The position numbers and the translations under genes were made by a program. This document shows, piece after piece, positions 26,193 to 34,834 of a stretch of 64,000 bases of DNA. The notes beneath the pieces are model-generated. The model saw only the letters and a list, made by a program, of their open reading frames with translations, was not told the DNA's origin and ran no database searches. Source of the stretch: Haloarcula rubra (lineage in GTDB: Archaea > Halobacteriota > Halobacteria > Halobacteriales > Haloarculaceae); NCBI RefSeq assembly GCF_019599465.1, contig NZ_RKLR01000001.1, forward strand, positions 434,001-498,000, read 5' to 3'. The stretch's first letter is position 1. Each line of letters starts with the position of its first letter.

Positions 26193-27035
26193 TCAGGTGA
26201 GCGCCGTGAGCCGTTCGACGCCCAGTCCCTCGTGGACGACGAGTTCCAGGGCGTTCACGAGGTAGTGGGCGACGACGACGGCGAGGAGGCTGTCGGTCAC
26301 CACGAACAGCACCGCCAGCGCCGCACCGAGGACGCCCGTGACGACGATGCCCGCGCGTCCCTGTGCGCCGTGGCCGAGCGCGAACGCCGCCGACGAGAGG
26401 ACGACCATCGCCCACGCGGGCGCGCCCAGTCCGGCGACGGGGACGCCGATGGCCGCCGCCCGGAAGAGCAGTTCCTCGACGACGGCGATGGTCGGGAGGA
26501 CGAGTCCGAGCAAGACCACCCACCCGCCTGCCGAGTCGGGTGCGAGCAGTTCCCGGAGCGACTCGTCGAAGGCGATACCGAACCCGTCCGCGACCACCGC
26601 CGCGAGTTCGTTACCGACCCAGAACCCCACGCCGGCGGCGACGCCGATGGCGAGTGCGGGGAGGCCCGTCGAGAGCGCGGCATCCGTGACGCCGAACGCC
26701 GAGAGCGGAATCTGGAAGTAGAACCCGCCGCCGACGAGGAGCGCGCCGAACAGCCCCTGCGTGAGCGCGACGTTGGCCAGTAACGCACCGGGCGAGACGT
26801 CGCCGGGGGAGAGTTTCGATTCCAGACGTGCGCGTCGCCGTGCGACCGCTTCCGTCTCGAAGCGAGGAATCGTCGGGTCCCGTGGCCCGTCGGCCCCGAC
26901 GTCGCCGAAACCGTCGGTGCGAGCGGCCGCGTCGCCGTCGCTACCGGGGAGCGCACGCTGAGAGAGTCGCGCGAGCGCGAGTAGCGCCGTTAGAAGGAAT
27001 CCCGTCAGGCCGACGAAGGCGGCCCACTGGGGCAT
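26193..27035 (-). CDS. CPBP-family intramembrane metalloprotease
   Basis: 280 residues with six to eight membrane helices. The CPBP (Abi/CAAX-like) motifs are present: EE at 187-188 with Arg192 (VVEELLFRA), His222 (FALGHGAQG) and His257 (VVAHYLVNALE). The family cleaves or processes membrane substrates in prenyl-protein processing or immunity functions; the substrate here is unknown. A loop at residues 30-75 between the first two helices is acidic, then basic. Its start follows the stop of lonB by a single base, so the two are probably co-transcribed. Confidence 0.88.
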   Translation of the reverse strand: MPQWAAFVGLTGFLLTALLALARLSQRALPGSDGDAAARTDGFGDVGADGPRDPTIPRFETEAVARRRARLESKLSPGDVSPGALLANVALTQGLFGALLVGGGFYFQIPLSAFGVTDAALSTGLPALAIGVAAGVGFWVGNELAAVVADGFGIAFDESLRELLAPDSAGGWVVLLGLVLPTIAVVEELLFRAAAIGVPVAGLGAPAWAMVVLSSAAFALGHGAQGRAGIVVTGVLGAALAVLFVVTDSLLAVVVAHYLVNALELVVHEGLGVERLTALT

Positions 27036-29141
27036 CTACTGCGGGCTGGGACTGCCGCTACCCTGTCGCCCGACCTCGTGTTCGAGCGCCTTGCCCGTGA
27101 TGGACTTGAGGCGGTCGACCAGCGAGTCCTTCTCGGGTTCGCCGGCGAGGGCGACCTCCAGCACTTCGGAGATGTGGGAGACGGGGATGATCTCTATCAT
27201 GTCCTCGTACTCCTCCTCTATCATCACGTCCTGCGTGTTCGCTTCGGGGATGATGACCGTGTCGAGGCCGGCCTTCGCGGCGGCCTCTATCTTGTGGGTG
27301 ACGCCGCCGACCGGCAGGACGTCGCCCCGCACCGACAGCGACCCGGTCATGGCGATGTTCTGCTCGACGGGGACGTTCTCCAGCGCGCTGATGACCGCGG
27401 TGGCGACGGTGATAGAGGCGGAGTCGCCGTCGACGCCGCCCTCACCGGCCTGCACGAACTGGATGTGGACGTCCTTCTCGGAGATGTCCTCGTCGCTGAA
27501 CTTCTTGATGATGGCCGAGACGTTCTGCACTGCTTCTTCGGCCATCTCCTGCAGTTGGCCGGTCGCGATGACCTGACCGGGGCCCTGCGAGGGCGTGACT
27601 TCGGCCATGACGGGGAGGACGATGCCGCTGTCCTCGCCCATGACCGCGAGGCCGTTGACGCGGCCGACGACGTCGCCGTCGTTGACCGTGAGTTCGTAGT
27701 CCTTGCGGCGCTCGATGTAGTTGTCCGCGAGCTGTTGCTCGATGGACCGGGAGCGGCGCTTGGCCTGCAAGACGTCCTCGCGCGTGGTGAAGTCCTTGTC
27801 CTCGGCGCGGGCGATGTCGCCGGCGACGCGGACGAGGCCACCGAGGTCACGGAACTTCAGGGTGAGGTGGCCCTTCCGGCCCGCGCGGCGGCGGGCTTCG
27901 AGGATGACCTCTTCGACAGCCTCCTCGGTGAAGTGGGGCAGACGGCCGTCGTTCTCGACCTCCTGTGCGACGAACCGGGTGTACTTCCGGCGCATCTCCG
28001 GGTCGTCCTCGATGGTGTCGTCCATGTACACCTCGTAGCCGTACCCCTTGATACGGGAGCGCAGCGCGGGGTGCATGTTCTCCATCGCGTCGAGGTTCCC
28101 GGCCGCGATCATGATGAAGTCACACGGGACCGGTTCGGTCTGGACCATCGCACCGGAGGAGCGCTCGGACTGGCCGGTGATGCCGAACTCGCCCTCCTGG
28201 ATGGCCGTCATCAGCTTCTGCTGACTGCGGATGTCCAGCGTGTTTATCTCGTCGACGAACAGCACGCCCTTGTTGGCCTTGTGGATGGCACCGGGTTCCA
28301 CGCGGTCGTGGCTCGGCGTCTCCATCCCACCGGACTGGAACGGGTCGTGCCGGACGTCGCCCAGCAGCGCACCGGCGTGGGCGCCGGTCGCGTCCTCGAA
28401 GGGTGCGGTCTTCTGGCTGGCGTTGTTGACCAGCAGGTTCGGAATCATCGCGTCGCTGCCACGGGAGCCGTAGCGGAAGGCGAGATAGATGACACCGGCC
28501 GCGAGGATGCCCAGCAGCAACTGCTGGACGATGATGAGCGAGTAGCCCATCACGATGGCGATGATGATCCACATCAGGAAGGTCCGCATCTGGTTGCGCT
28601 TGCGGGCCTCTTCCTTGTGTGCCTCGACTATCTGTTCGCCCTTGCCGCCGGGCACGGTGCGAACTTTCGGCTCGTTGCCGTCGTCGGGGTTGTGATAGAC
28701 GAGCACGTCCTGCAGTTCCTCTCGCGGGAGCAACTGGCTCATCGCTTTCGCGAGCATCGACTTGCCCGTCCCGGGCGAGCCGATCATCATCACGTGGCGG
28801 CGCTGTTTGGCCGCTTTCTTGATGACGTCACGTGCGTGGTCCTGTCCGATGACCTGATCTACGAGGCGCTCGGGCACCTCTATCTCGGCGGTCGAATCGA
28901 TATCGAGACCACCCAGAAGGTTCTCCTCGTCGTCCTGGAGGCCGGACTCTCCCTCCACCTCGACGTCGCTGCCGAGAGTCGTATCCGACGTTGCTCCGTC
29001 CCCGTTCGATGACTCGTCGACGGAAGGGTCGGACGGCTGCTCGTCGGTCGTCTCGTGACCGTCGGCCGTCGTGTCCTCGCCGCCGTCGTCCACCTCCCGG
29101 TCGGGGTCGGGAGCCGCGTCAGTGTCGGTGTTGTCGCTCAT
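27036..29141 (-). CDS. lonB: archaeal membrane-bound Lon protease (LonB)
   Basis: 701 residues. After an acidic N-terminal 75 residues come the AAA+ domain (Walker A GSPGTGKS at 121-128, Walker B VLFVDEIN) with two membrane helices inserted at about 186-224, and a C-terminal Lon protease domain. The Ser-Lys dyad is in VDGDSASIT (near residue 573) and GGVTHKIEAAAKAG (near 616). LonB is an essential quality-control protease in haloarchaea that also adjusts carotenoid synthesis and lipid composition. The ATG at 29141 was chosen because upstream sequence overlaps the divergent NMN adenylyltransferase promoter. Confidence 0.96.
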   Translation of the reverse strand: MSDNTDTDAAPDPDREVDDGGEDTTADGHETTDEQPSDPSVDESSNGDGATSDTTLGSDVEVEGESGLQDDEENLLGGLDIDSTAEIEVPERLVDQVIGQDHARDVIKKAAKQRRHVMMIGSPGTGKSMLAKAMSQLLPREELQDVLVYHNPDDGNEPKVRTVPGGKGEQIVEAHKEEARKRNQMRTFLMWIIIAIVMGYSLIIVQQLLLGILAAGVIYLAFRYGSRGSDAMIPNLLVNNASQKTAPFEDATGAHAGALLGDVRHDPFQSGGMETPSHDRVEPGAIHKANKGVLFVDEINTLDIRSQQKLMTAIQEGEFGITGQSERSSGAMVQTEPVPCDFIMIAAGNLDAMENMHPALRSRIKGYGYEVYMDDTIEDDPEMRRKYTRFVAQEVENDGRLPHFTEEAVEEVILEARRRAGRKGHLTLKFRDLGGLVRVAGDIARAEDKDFTTREDVLQAKRRSRSIEQQLADNYIERRKDYELTVNDGDVVGRVNGLAVMGEDSGIVLPVMAEVTPSQGPGQVIATGQLQEMAEEAVQNVSAIIKKFSDEDISEKDVHIQFVQAGEGGVDGDSASITVATAVISALENVPVEQNIAMTGSLSVRGDVLPVGGVTHKIEAAAKAGLDTVIIPEANTQDVMIEEEYEDMIEIIPVSHISEVLEVALAGEPEKDSLVDRLKSITGKALEHEVGRQGSGSPSPQ

Positions 29142-29280
29142 ACAAACGTTGCTAACACACGATTGGAAGGACTGTCGACTGATATACTTTCTCCCCGCGT
29201 CCGACCTTGCCACACCCCCGTAACCGACAGAGGGCGCGGGGTTAAGCGGTTCCGAACACCCGACGGATGTGCCGTCGTCG

Positions 29281-29290
29281 GGTTTATCAA
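29281..29290 (+). promoter_or_regulatory. TATA-like element for NMN adenylyltransferase
   Basis: GGTTTATCAA lies about 25 bp before the ATG at 29313 and supports that internal start over the far-upstream ones in the same frame. Confidence 0.5.
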
Positions 29291-29312
29291 ACCACCCACC
29301 ACACACTCGAGT

Positions 29313-29879
29313 ATGCGAGGGTTCTACATCGGCCGGTTCCAGCCCTATCACGACGGCCACCACGCGATGGTCGGCCGTATAGCCGACGAGGTGGACGAAC
29401 TGGTGCTGGGTATCGGCAGTGCGGACGACTCACACACGACCCACGACCCGTTCACCGCGGGCGAGCGCATCATGATGATAACGAAGGCCGTGAAAGACTT
29501 CGACCTGACCACCTACGTCGTCCCGTTAGAGGACATCAACCGCAACGCCGTCTGGGTGAGCCACGTCGAGAGCATGTGCCCGGACTTCGACGTCGCGTAC
29601 TCGAACAACCCGCTGGTGGTCCGCCTGTTCGAGGAGAGCGGCATCGAGGTGCGCCAGTCGCCCATGTTCGACCGGGACCGACTGGAGGGCTCGGAGATAC
29701 GCGAGCGGATGGTCGCCGACGAGTCGTGGCGGGACCGCGTCCCCGACCCCGTCGTCGACACCATCGAAGAGATAAACGGCGTCAAACGGCTCCAGCACGT
29801 CTCCGATTCGGACTCGCTCGAACGCTACACCGCCGAGGACGAGGCCGTCGACGAACCGGCCATCGGCGACGAGGGATGA
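29313..29879 (+). CDS. nicotinamide-nucleotide adenylyltransferase
   Basis: 188 residues of the archaeal NadM type, which joins NMN and ATP to make NAD. The nucleotidyltransferase motif GRFQPYHDGH is at residues 7-16 (the HxGH-like site) and LEGSEIRERM near 124-133 is the ISxSxIR-type motif. A short acidic tail follows. It overlaps the next gene by 4 bp (ATGA), so NAD synthesis and the SAM-cleaving DUF62 gene are in one operon, an association seen in other haloarchaea as far as I recall. Confidence 0.95.
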   Translation: MRGFYIGRFQPYHDGHHAMVGRIADEVDELVLGIGSADDSHTTHDPFTAGERIMMITKAVKDFDLTTYVVPLEDINRNAVWVSHVESMCPDFDVAYSNNPLVVRLFEESGIEVRQSPMFDRDRLEGSEIRERMVADESWRDRVPDPVVDTIEEINGVKRLQHVSDSDSLERYTAEDEAVDEPAIGDEG

Positions 29880-30631
29880 TAACGCTCAGTTCCGACTTCG
29901 GGTCGCCCTATCCCGCGGCGATGAAGGGCGTCATCTGCCAGCACAGCGACGCTCGCATCGAGGACGTTGCCCACGACTTCCCCCGGCAGGACGTGCGGAC
30001 GGCGGCGTTCTGGCTGACCCAGACGCTCCCCTACTTCCCGCCGGCGGTCCACTGCGTGGTCGTCGACCCCGGCGTCGGGACGGACCGTGACGCTATCGTC
30101 GTCCGCGCGGGCGGGCACGCACTCGTGGGACCGGACAACGGCGTCCTCCTCCCGGTGGCCCGCGAACTGGCCGACGAGTTCGAGGTGTTCACGTGGGCCT
30201 ACGACGACCCGGCGAGCACGACGTTCCACGGCCGAGACGTGTTCGCGCCCGCGGCGGCGGCCGTGCACGAGACCGGCGTCGACGCGCTCGAAACGCTCGG
30301 CGAGACCACGCCGACCGACGAGTACGTGGACCTGCGGTTCCCGGACCCGACCGTCGAGGACGACCGTGCGACGGGTGAGGTACTGGTCGTCGACGACTTC
30401 GGGAACGCTATCACGAACGTTCCGGGAGACGTCCTCGCGGACCGCTTCGGCGGTACAGTCACCGTCGGCGACGACTCCGTCCCGGTAAGACGAGCCTACG
30501 CCGCCGTCGACGCCGGCGACCGTCTCGTCACCGTCGGGAGTCACGGCAACGTCGAACTCGCGGTCAACCGTGGCCGGGGCGACGACGCCTTCGGCGTGGC
30601 GGTCGGCGACAGCGTCGCCCTCCGCTGGTGA
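29876..30631 (+). CDS. S-adenosyl-L-methionine hydrolase / DUF62 family
   Basis: 251 residues. MITLSSDFGS at the start and VVDPGVGTDRDAIVV near residue 60-75, then LVGPDNGVLLP near 80, are typical of the duf62 family, which uses an activated water to cleave SAM to adenosine and methionine (relatives use fluoride or chloride). C-terminal domain features include VVDDFGNAITNVPGD. The biological reason for hydrolysing SAM is unclear. It is coupled to the NMN adenylyltransferase gene by an ATGA overlap. Confidence 0.9.
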   Translation: MITLSSDFGSPYPAAMKGVICQHSDARIEDVAHDFPRQDVRTAAFWLTQTLPYFPPAVHCVVVDPGVGTDRDAIVVRAGGHALVGPDNGVLLPVARELADEFEVFTWAYDDPASTTFHGRDVFAPAAAAVHETGVDALETLGETTPTDEYVDLRFPDPTVEDDRATGEVLVVDDFGNAITNVPGDVLADRFGGTVTVGDDSVPVRRAYAAVDAGDRLVTVGSHGNVELAVNRGRGDDAFGVAVGDSVALRW

Positions 30632-30777
30632 GGCGAACCGGTCCGGCCCGCCACGCTTTAGGCCCGCGAACGCGGCTACGTCTGCATCCCACACGCGGCC
30701 GCGGGGATGGAGGGGACCATCGTCGTCGAGGAGTGAGAGGCCGTGTCGGTCCGCCGGACGACCGATACGTTTTAGTG

Positions 30778-30795
30778 TTTTAGGCCCACCTAAAC
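30778..30795. promoter_or_regulatory. TTTAGG-ccca-CCTAAA operator-like palindrome (possible DtxR/SirR-type site)
   Basis: Perfect 6-bp arms with a 4-bp spacer. It sits 8-24 bp upstream of an ATG at 30802 and overlaps the expected TATA position (GTTTTAG repeats at 30769-30783). The arms resemble the TTAGG...CCTAA sites reported for haloarchaeal iron-dependent DtxR-family repressors; this link is from memory and not tested. Confidence 0.4.
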
Positions 30796-30801
30796 GAACA
30801 C

Positions 30802-30912
30802 ATGGTGAACCTGCCGGCACGGTGGCAGACGAACGGCCGCCGCCCGAGCGACGAGATGGTCGCCACCTGCCAGCACGTGGTCCCAGACCGAGCGACGGGA
30901 GGTGTTCGCTGA
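30802..30912 (+). CDS. possible 36-residue peptide or gene remnant
   Basis: Starts MVNLPARWQTNGRRP and stops at the TGA at 30910-30912. It follows an operator-like palindrome and a TATA-like element at leaderless spacing. The product is basic, with one Cys, and matches nothing I know. The adjoining +1 frame stays open into the antisense of the next gene, so a decayed or frameshifted gene is as likely as a real small protein. Confidence 0.25.
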   Translation: MVNLPARWQTNGRRPSDEMVATCQHVVPDRATGGVR

Positions 30913-31078
30913 AGTCGTCGACTCCCCCACACTTCGGCCTCCGCGGCGACGGCTACCGTGGGCACGGTTCGTCGGTCCGGTCGGACCGACGGCGTCGCCG
31001 CACCACGAGTTCCGACTCGTGTCTGTCCCATTTTCACTCGCGGTCCAGCGACGCCGGGCGTCGACCGACGCCCGGGAC

Positions 31079-31495
31079 TCATTCCACGACTTCCTCGACG
31101 GCCAGTTCCTCGAGCAACAGGAGTAGGTTGTACGCCGCGGTGGCGAGAAACCCGGCGACGAGATAGACGACCACCGGCCGTCGGTTCCCAGCGACGGTGA
31201 CGAGGAGGTACACCGCCGCCAACGTCCCGCCGGTCGCGACGACGTGGATGGTCGAGGCGACCAGCGGGGACTGCGACTCGGGTGGTGCCGCCGTCTCCGA
31301 GACGCCCCGGAACGCGAGGACCGCGAGCGTCCCGAACCCGCCTAGCGCACCGGCCACGTACGCCATCGCCCACGTGACGCCGGGGATGCCGAACGTGTGG
31401 ACGAGCAGGGCCCCACCGCCCCATATCGAGAGTGTGTAGCCGTACGCCTCCGATTCGGCCGCCAGATTCGATTCCAGACGAGTCCGTGCGTCCAT
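31079..31495 (-). CDS. four-helix membrane protein
   Basis: 138 residues with about four hydrophobic segments (YTLSIWGGGALLVHTFGI, AMAYVAGALGGFGTLAVLAF, ASTIHVVATGGTLAAVYLLV and VVYLVAGFLATAAYNLLLLL) and short charged ends. No family recognised. The APC permease gene lies just upstream in the same orientation, 35 bp away, so co-transcription is possible. Confidence 0.7.
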   Translation of the reverse strand: MDARTRLESNLAAESEAYGYTLSIWGGGALLVHTFGIPGVTWAMAYVAGALGGFGTLAVLAFRGVSETAAPPESQSPLVASTIHVVATGGTLAAVYLLVTVAGNRRPVVVYLVAGFLATAAYNLLLLLEELAVEEVVE

Positions 31496-31529
31496 CGGGC
31501 CGACCGAGACGCGCGAGCGGAGTAAAAGT

Positions 31530-32894
31530 TCAGTCTCCGAGTCCGAGCGTCTCGGTGAGGCCGGTGTCGGTCACGTCTAGCTGTTCGACTTCTCGCTCCA
31601 GATACGAGCGCTCGAAGTACAGCAGTTCGACGGCGAAGACGACGACGGCGACCACCAGCACGGTGTAGAACGTGTTGGGCTCCCGGTTGTACAGGTTGTA
31701 CAGCATCAACGGGAAGAACGCCGTCGCGCCGAGGGTCCCGACCGCCGGCAGGACGGTACTCACCGTGTCCTCGCGCTGGCGGAAGGCGATGTAGCTCATC
31801 CCGCCGAACACGAGGATGAACGAGAGCGAGGCGAACGAGGTGATGGCACCGAGGCTCCCGACGGCGGAGAACGCGGCCGTAACGCCGCCGATGAACAGCA
31901 TCGTGCGCTCGGGCGCGCCGTCCGCGTCGGCGTCGCCGAGGTCGTCGGGCAGGAGGTCGTCGGTGAGCATCCCCTTCGCGAAGTGCGCCGCCGAGAACAG
32001 CGTCGCGTTGATTGCGCTCCCGGTGGAGAACAGCGCCGACACCGAGAGGAGGACCGCGCCGGCCGCGCCGAGTCCCCACGGCGACAGCATCGTCGAGGCG
32101 GCGTCTTTCAGCGCGACGTGCGGGTGACTCGTCAGCGCCTGCGGCGCGAGGTTCACGGTCACGACGCCCACGAGGACGTAGACGACGACGGCCGCCGGGA
32201 TGGAGATGTACACCGCCTTCCGGATGGTATCGACGGGGTCCGCGATGCGCTCTTGGTCGTAGAACAGCAGTTGCCACCCCTGAAACGCCACGAACGAGAT
32301 GGCGGCCGCGACGATGGGGCTCACGGTCGTGAGTCGGCCGAAACCGAGTCGGAGTGGCTGGCCGCTGTACCCGAAGGCGTACACGAGTCCGAGGACGCCG
32401 AAGCCGACGAGGATGGCGACTTTCAGCGCCACGAGGACGTTCTCGGCGACGCCGGTCGTGCGGGCGCCCAGCAGGTTCAGCCCGACGAACCCCGCGACGG
32501 CCAGCACCGACACCAGCGGCCGAATCGGCAAGCCCGCCACCGACTGCGGGAGGCCCAAGGTGATGGCGAACTCGGCGAACGCGAAGGCGTACATCGCCAT
32601 CGATCCGACGTAGCCGAAGAGCAACGTCCAGCCCACCATCCCGGCCACCGTCGAGTTACCGAGGTACTGCTGGACGAACGACACCGACCCACCGTGGGTG
32701 TCGCTCTTGGCGTTGAGTCTGTTGTAGGAGTAGCCTGCACACATCGCGACGACGCCGGCGAGGACGAACGCCGCCCACGTCGCCGTCATCGTAATCTGTG
32801 CGACGACGCCGAGGACGGCGTATATCCCGCCCCCGATCATGCCCCCGAGAGCCATCGAGACGCCCTCGGTCAGGCCGAGGTCGGAGTCACTCAT
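31530..32894 (-). CDS. APC-superfamily amino acid permease
   Basis: About 454 residues with 12 hydrophobic segments. The first helix, SMALGGMIGGGIYAVLG, contains the broken-helix GGGI motif of LeuT-fold APC transporters; SFVAFQGWQLLFYDQERIADP resembles the helix 6 region. Amino acid uptake is likely; the substrate is not identifiable. I used the ATG at 32894 because the conserved domain begins there; in-frame ATGs at 32942 and 32966 would add 16 or 24 polar residues. Confidence 0.88.
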   Translation of the reverse strand: MSDSDLGLTEGVSMALGGMIGGGIYAVLGVVAQITMTATWAAFVLAGVVAMCAGYSYNRLNAKSDTHGGSVSFVQQYLGNSTVAGMVGWTLLFGYVGSMAMYAFAFAEFAITLGLPQSVAGLPIRPLVSVLAVAGFVGLNLLGARTTGVAENVLVALKVAILVGFGVLGLVYAFGYSGQPLRLGFGRLTTVSPIVAAAISFVAFQGWQLLFYDQERIADPVDTIRKAVYISIPAAVVVYVLVGVVTVNLAPQALTSHPHVALKDAASTMLSPWGLGAAGAVLLSVSALFSTGSAINATLFSAAHFAKGMLTDDLLPDDLGDADADGAPERTMLFIGGVTAAFSAVGSLGAITSFASLSFILVFGGMSYIAFRQREDTVSTVLPAVGTLGATAFFPLMLYNLYNREPNTFYTVLVVAVVVFAVELLYFERSYLEREVEQLDVTDTGLTETLGLGD

Positions 32895-33076
32895 TCCGTC
32901 GTGGCCGTTCTCGCCCGGTTCGGGAATACTCCACGCCTGCATCTGCAAGTCACGGGCACGAGTCACACCGGACGTGAATCCGGAAAATCGGCCGGGCAGT
33001 CGTCACGGACGACCGCGCGCGACGGCCGGTAGCCTGCGGCGCTACTGCTCGCGGCAGGTGGTCGGCGAAGGCCGTC

Positions 33077-34657
33077 TTAGCTCGACGAGATGACGTCGTC
33101 GATGCGGACGATCATCGTCGACGCCTCGGTCGCGGAGTCGATGGCCTCGCGCTTGACCGCGGCGGGGTCTAAGATGCCGTACTCGACGGGGTCGCCGACG
33201 ACGCCCGTCTGGCCCTCGCTGATGACGCCCGCGATGCCCTCGCTCTCGTGTTCCGAACGAAGGTCGACGAGTGCGTCGATGGCGTCGAGGCCCGTGTTCT
33301 CGGCCAGCGTGCGGGGCAGGACGTCGACGGCGTCGGCGAACGCCTCGACGGCCAGCTGTTTGCGGCCCTCGATGGATGCCGCCGTCGAACGGATGTGGTC
33401 CGCGATGGCGATTTCGGTCGCGCCGGCACCGGGGACGACGCCGCCGGCGTCGAGCGCGGCGACGACCACGTCGAGCGCGTCGGTGAGCGCGCGCTCGATC
33501 TCGTCGACGACGTGGTCGGTCGAGCCGCGGGCGAAGACCGTCACGGACTCGGCGGCCGCGCCGCCCTGGATGAACGTGACTTCCTCGTCACCGTGCTTCT
33601 GGACGCTGATGCTGTCGGCGTGGCCCAGTGCGTCCTCGGTGAGCGCGTCCACGGAGCCGAGTCGCTTCGCACCGGTCGTCTCGACGACGTCTTTCGCGGT
33701 CGAGGAGCTGACGCTCTCGACGGCGAGGACGCCGGCCTTCGCGAGCTGGGAGGCGACGCGGTCCGCGATGTCGTCCGTGACGAAGACGACGTCGGCACCG
33801 GAGTCGACGACGGCCTGCGCGTAGCCGCGGAGTTCCTCCTCCTCGGCGTCGAGCGCGGCGTTGAGCTGGTCGACGTTGGTGACGTTGTACTCCGCGTCGA
33901 CGTTGCTCTCGCGGACGTCGAGTTCGGCGTCGATGACGGCCACGCTGGCGTCCTCGACCGAGCGGGGCATGTTGTCGTGGACGGGCGTGTCGTCGATGAT
34001 GACGCCCTCGACGAGTTCCGTCGCGGACGTGGCCGCGCCGGTCTGGGTGTGAATCTCGATGTTGTCGCGGACGACGCCGTTGTCGGTCTTGGCGTGGCGG
34101 ACGGCCTCGACGACGACTTCGGCGAGGCGGTGGGCGTCGACGTCACCGGTGCCCTTCCCGGTCATCGAGGACTCGGCGACTTCGACGAGCGTGTCGTCGT
34201 CGAGGTCGACGTCGAGCACTTCCTCGTCGATGGCTTCCTGCGCCAACTGGGAGGCCTCGTGGTACCCCTCGACGATGGTCGTCGGGTGGACGTCGTCGTC
34301 GAGCAGGTCCTCGGCCTTCGCGAGCAGTTCGCCGGCCAGTACGGACGCCGTGGTGGTGCCGTCGCCGACCTCGTCCTCCTGTGTCTCGGCGACCTCGACG
34401 ATCATCTGCGCGGCGGGGTGCTCGATGTCCATCTCCGAGAGGATGGTGGCGCCGTCGTTCGTGATGACGACGTCGCCGCTGTCGGAGACGAGCATCTTGT
34501 CCATGCCGCGGGGACCGAGCGTGGTACGTACCGATTCGCTGACGGCCTTTCCGGCGGAGATGTTCGACGACTGTGCGTCCTTTCCGTGTGTGCGCTGGGC
34601 GTCCTCGTCGAGAATGAAGAGGGGCTGGCCGCCCATGCGTCGCTGGCCAGATGACAT
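33077..34657 (-). CDS. thermosome subunit (group II chaperonin), Cct3-like
   Basis: 526 residues of a TCP-1-type chaperonin. Nucleotide-site signatures include [21 protein letters not shown] and [16 protein letters not shown] (about residues 47-110), and [15 protein letters not shown] in the C-terminal equatorial part. It ends DDVISSS, without the Gly-Met-rich or acidic tail of the major haloarchaeal subunits, and is shorter than they are. That fits the third subunit type (Cct3 in Haloferax), an inference from length and tail. A strong TATA element precedes it. Confidence 0.95.
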   Translation of the reverse strand: MSSGQRRMGGQPLFILDEDAQRTHGKDAQSSNISAGKAVSESVRTTLGPRGMDKMLVSDSGDVVITNDGATILSEMDIEHPAAQMIVEVAETQEDEVGDGTTTASVLAGELLAKAEDLLDDDVHPTTIVEGYHEASQLAQEAIDEEVLDVDLDDDTLVEVAESSMTGKGTGDVDAHRLAEVVVEAVRHAKTDNGVVRDNIEIHTQTGAATSATELVEGVIIDDTPVHDNMPRSVEDASVAVIDAELDVRESNVDAEYNVTNVDQLNAALDAEEEELRGYAQAVVDSGADVVFVTDDIADRVASQLAKAGVLAVESVSSSTAKDVVETTGAKRLGSVDALTEDALGHADSISVQKHGDEEVTFIQGGAAAESVTVFARGSTDHVVDEIERALTDALDVVVAALDAGGVVPGAGATEIAIADHIRSTAASIEGRKQLAVEAFADAVDVLPRTLAENTGLDAIDALVDLRSEHESEGIAGVISEGQTGVVGDPVEYGILDPAAVKREAIDSATEASTMIVRIDDVISSS

Positions 34658-34693
34658 AGCTGTGTAACCTCACCTAAATCATCGTAAGCGGTT

Positions 34694-34703
34694 CTATATA
34701 AAG
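34694..34703 (-). promoter_or_regulatory. TATA box of thermosome gene
   Basis: The minus strand reads CTTTATATAG, a near-ideal archaeal TATA box, centred about 40 bp before the ATG at 34657. It leaves a leader of roughly 10-15 nt. The good match fits a highly expressed, heat-inducible gene. Confidence 0.7.
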
Positions 34704-34798
34704 TTTTTGGAGGTGCGCCCCGACGACGGCGTACCCGACCGGCAGACGTGACACCGATACAGCGCTCCGACCGGGTCCTGCCGGCCGCGGCCGGCCCG

Positions 34799-34812
34799 AT
34801 GATTTAATACGG
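34799..34812 (+). promoter_or_regulatory. TATA-like element for amidohydrolase gene
   Basis: GATGATTTAATACG lies 23-36 bp before the ATG at 34835, the spacing for a leaderless transcript. Confidence 0.5.
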
Positions 34813-34834
34813 GGTTCCGCACACAGTGGGGTAG

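Larger units (their letters stand above)
30632..31078. other. 447-bp gap with operator-like site and a 36-codon ORF
   Basis: No conserved gene is recognised here. The gap holds, in order: a 24-codon open stretch at 30662-30736 in the same frame as the preceding gene but after two stops, which reads like coding sequence (RERGYVCIPHAAAGMEGT); the palindrome at 30778-30795; and a 36-codon ORF at 30802-30912. The rest, 30913-31078, shows nothing I can support. The mixture suggests decayed genes, or a short regulated transcript. Confidence 0.4.

Noticed and set aside
27078-29012. 644-codon plus-strand open frame
   Set aside because: Antisense of lonB; no domain, and low similarity to any protein pattern.
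30902-31126. 74-codon plus-strand ORF overlapping the 4-helix membrane protein gene
   Set aside because: Its second half is antisense of the membrane protein; the first half is only a possible frameshifted continuation of the 36-codon ORF.
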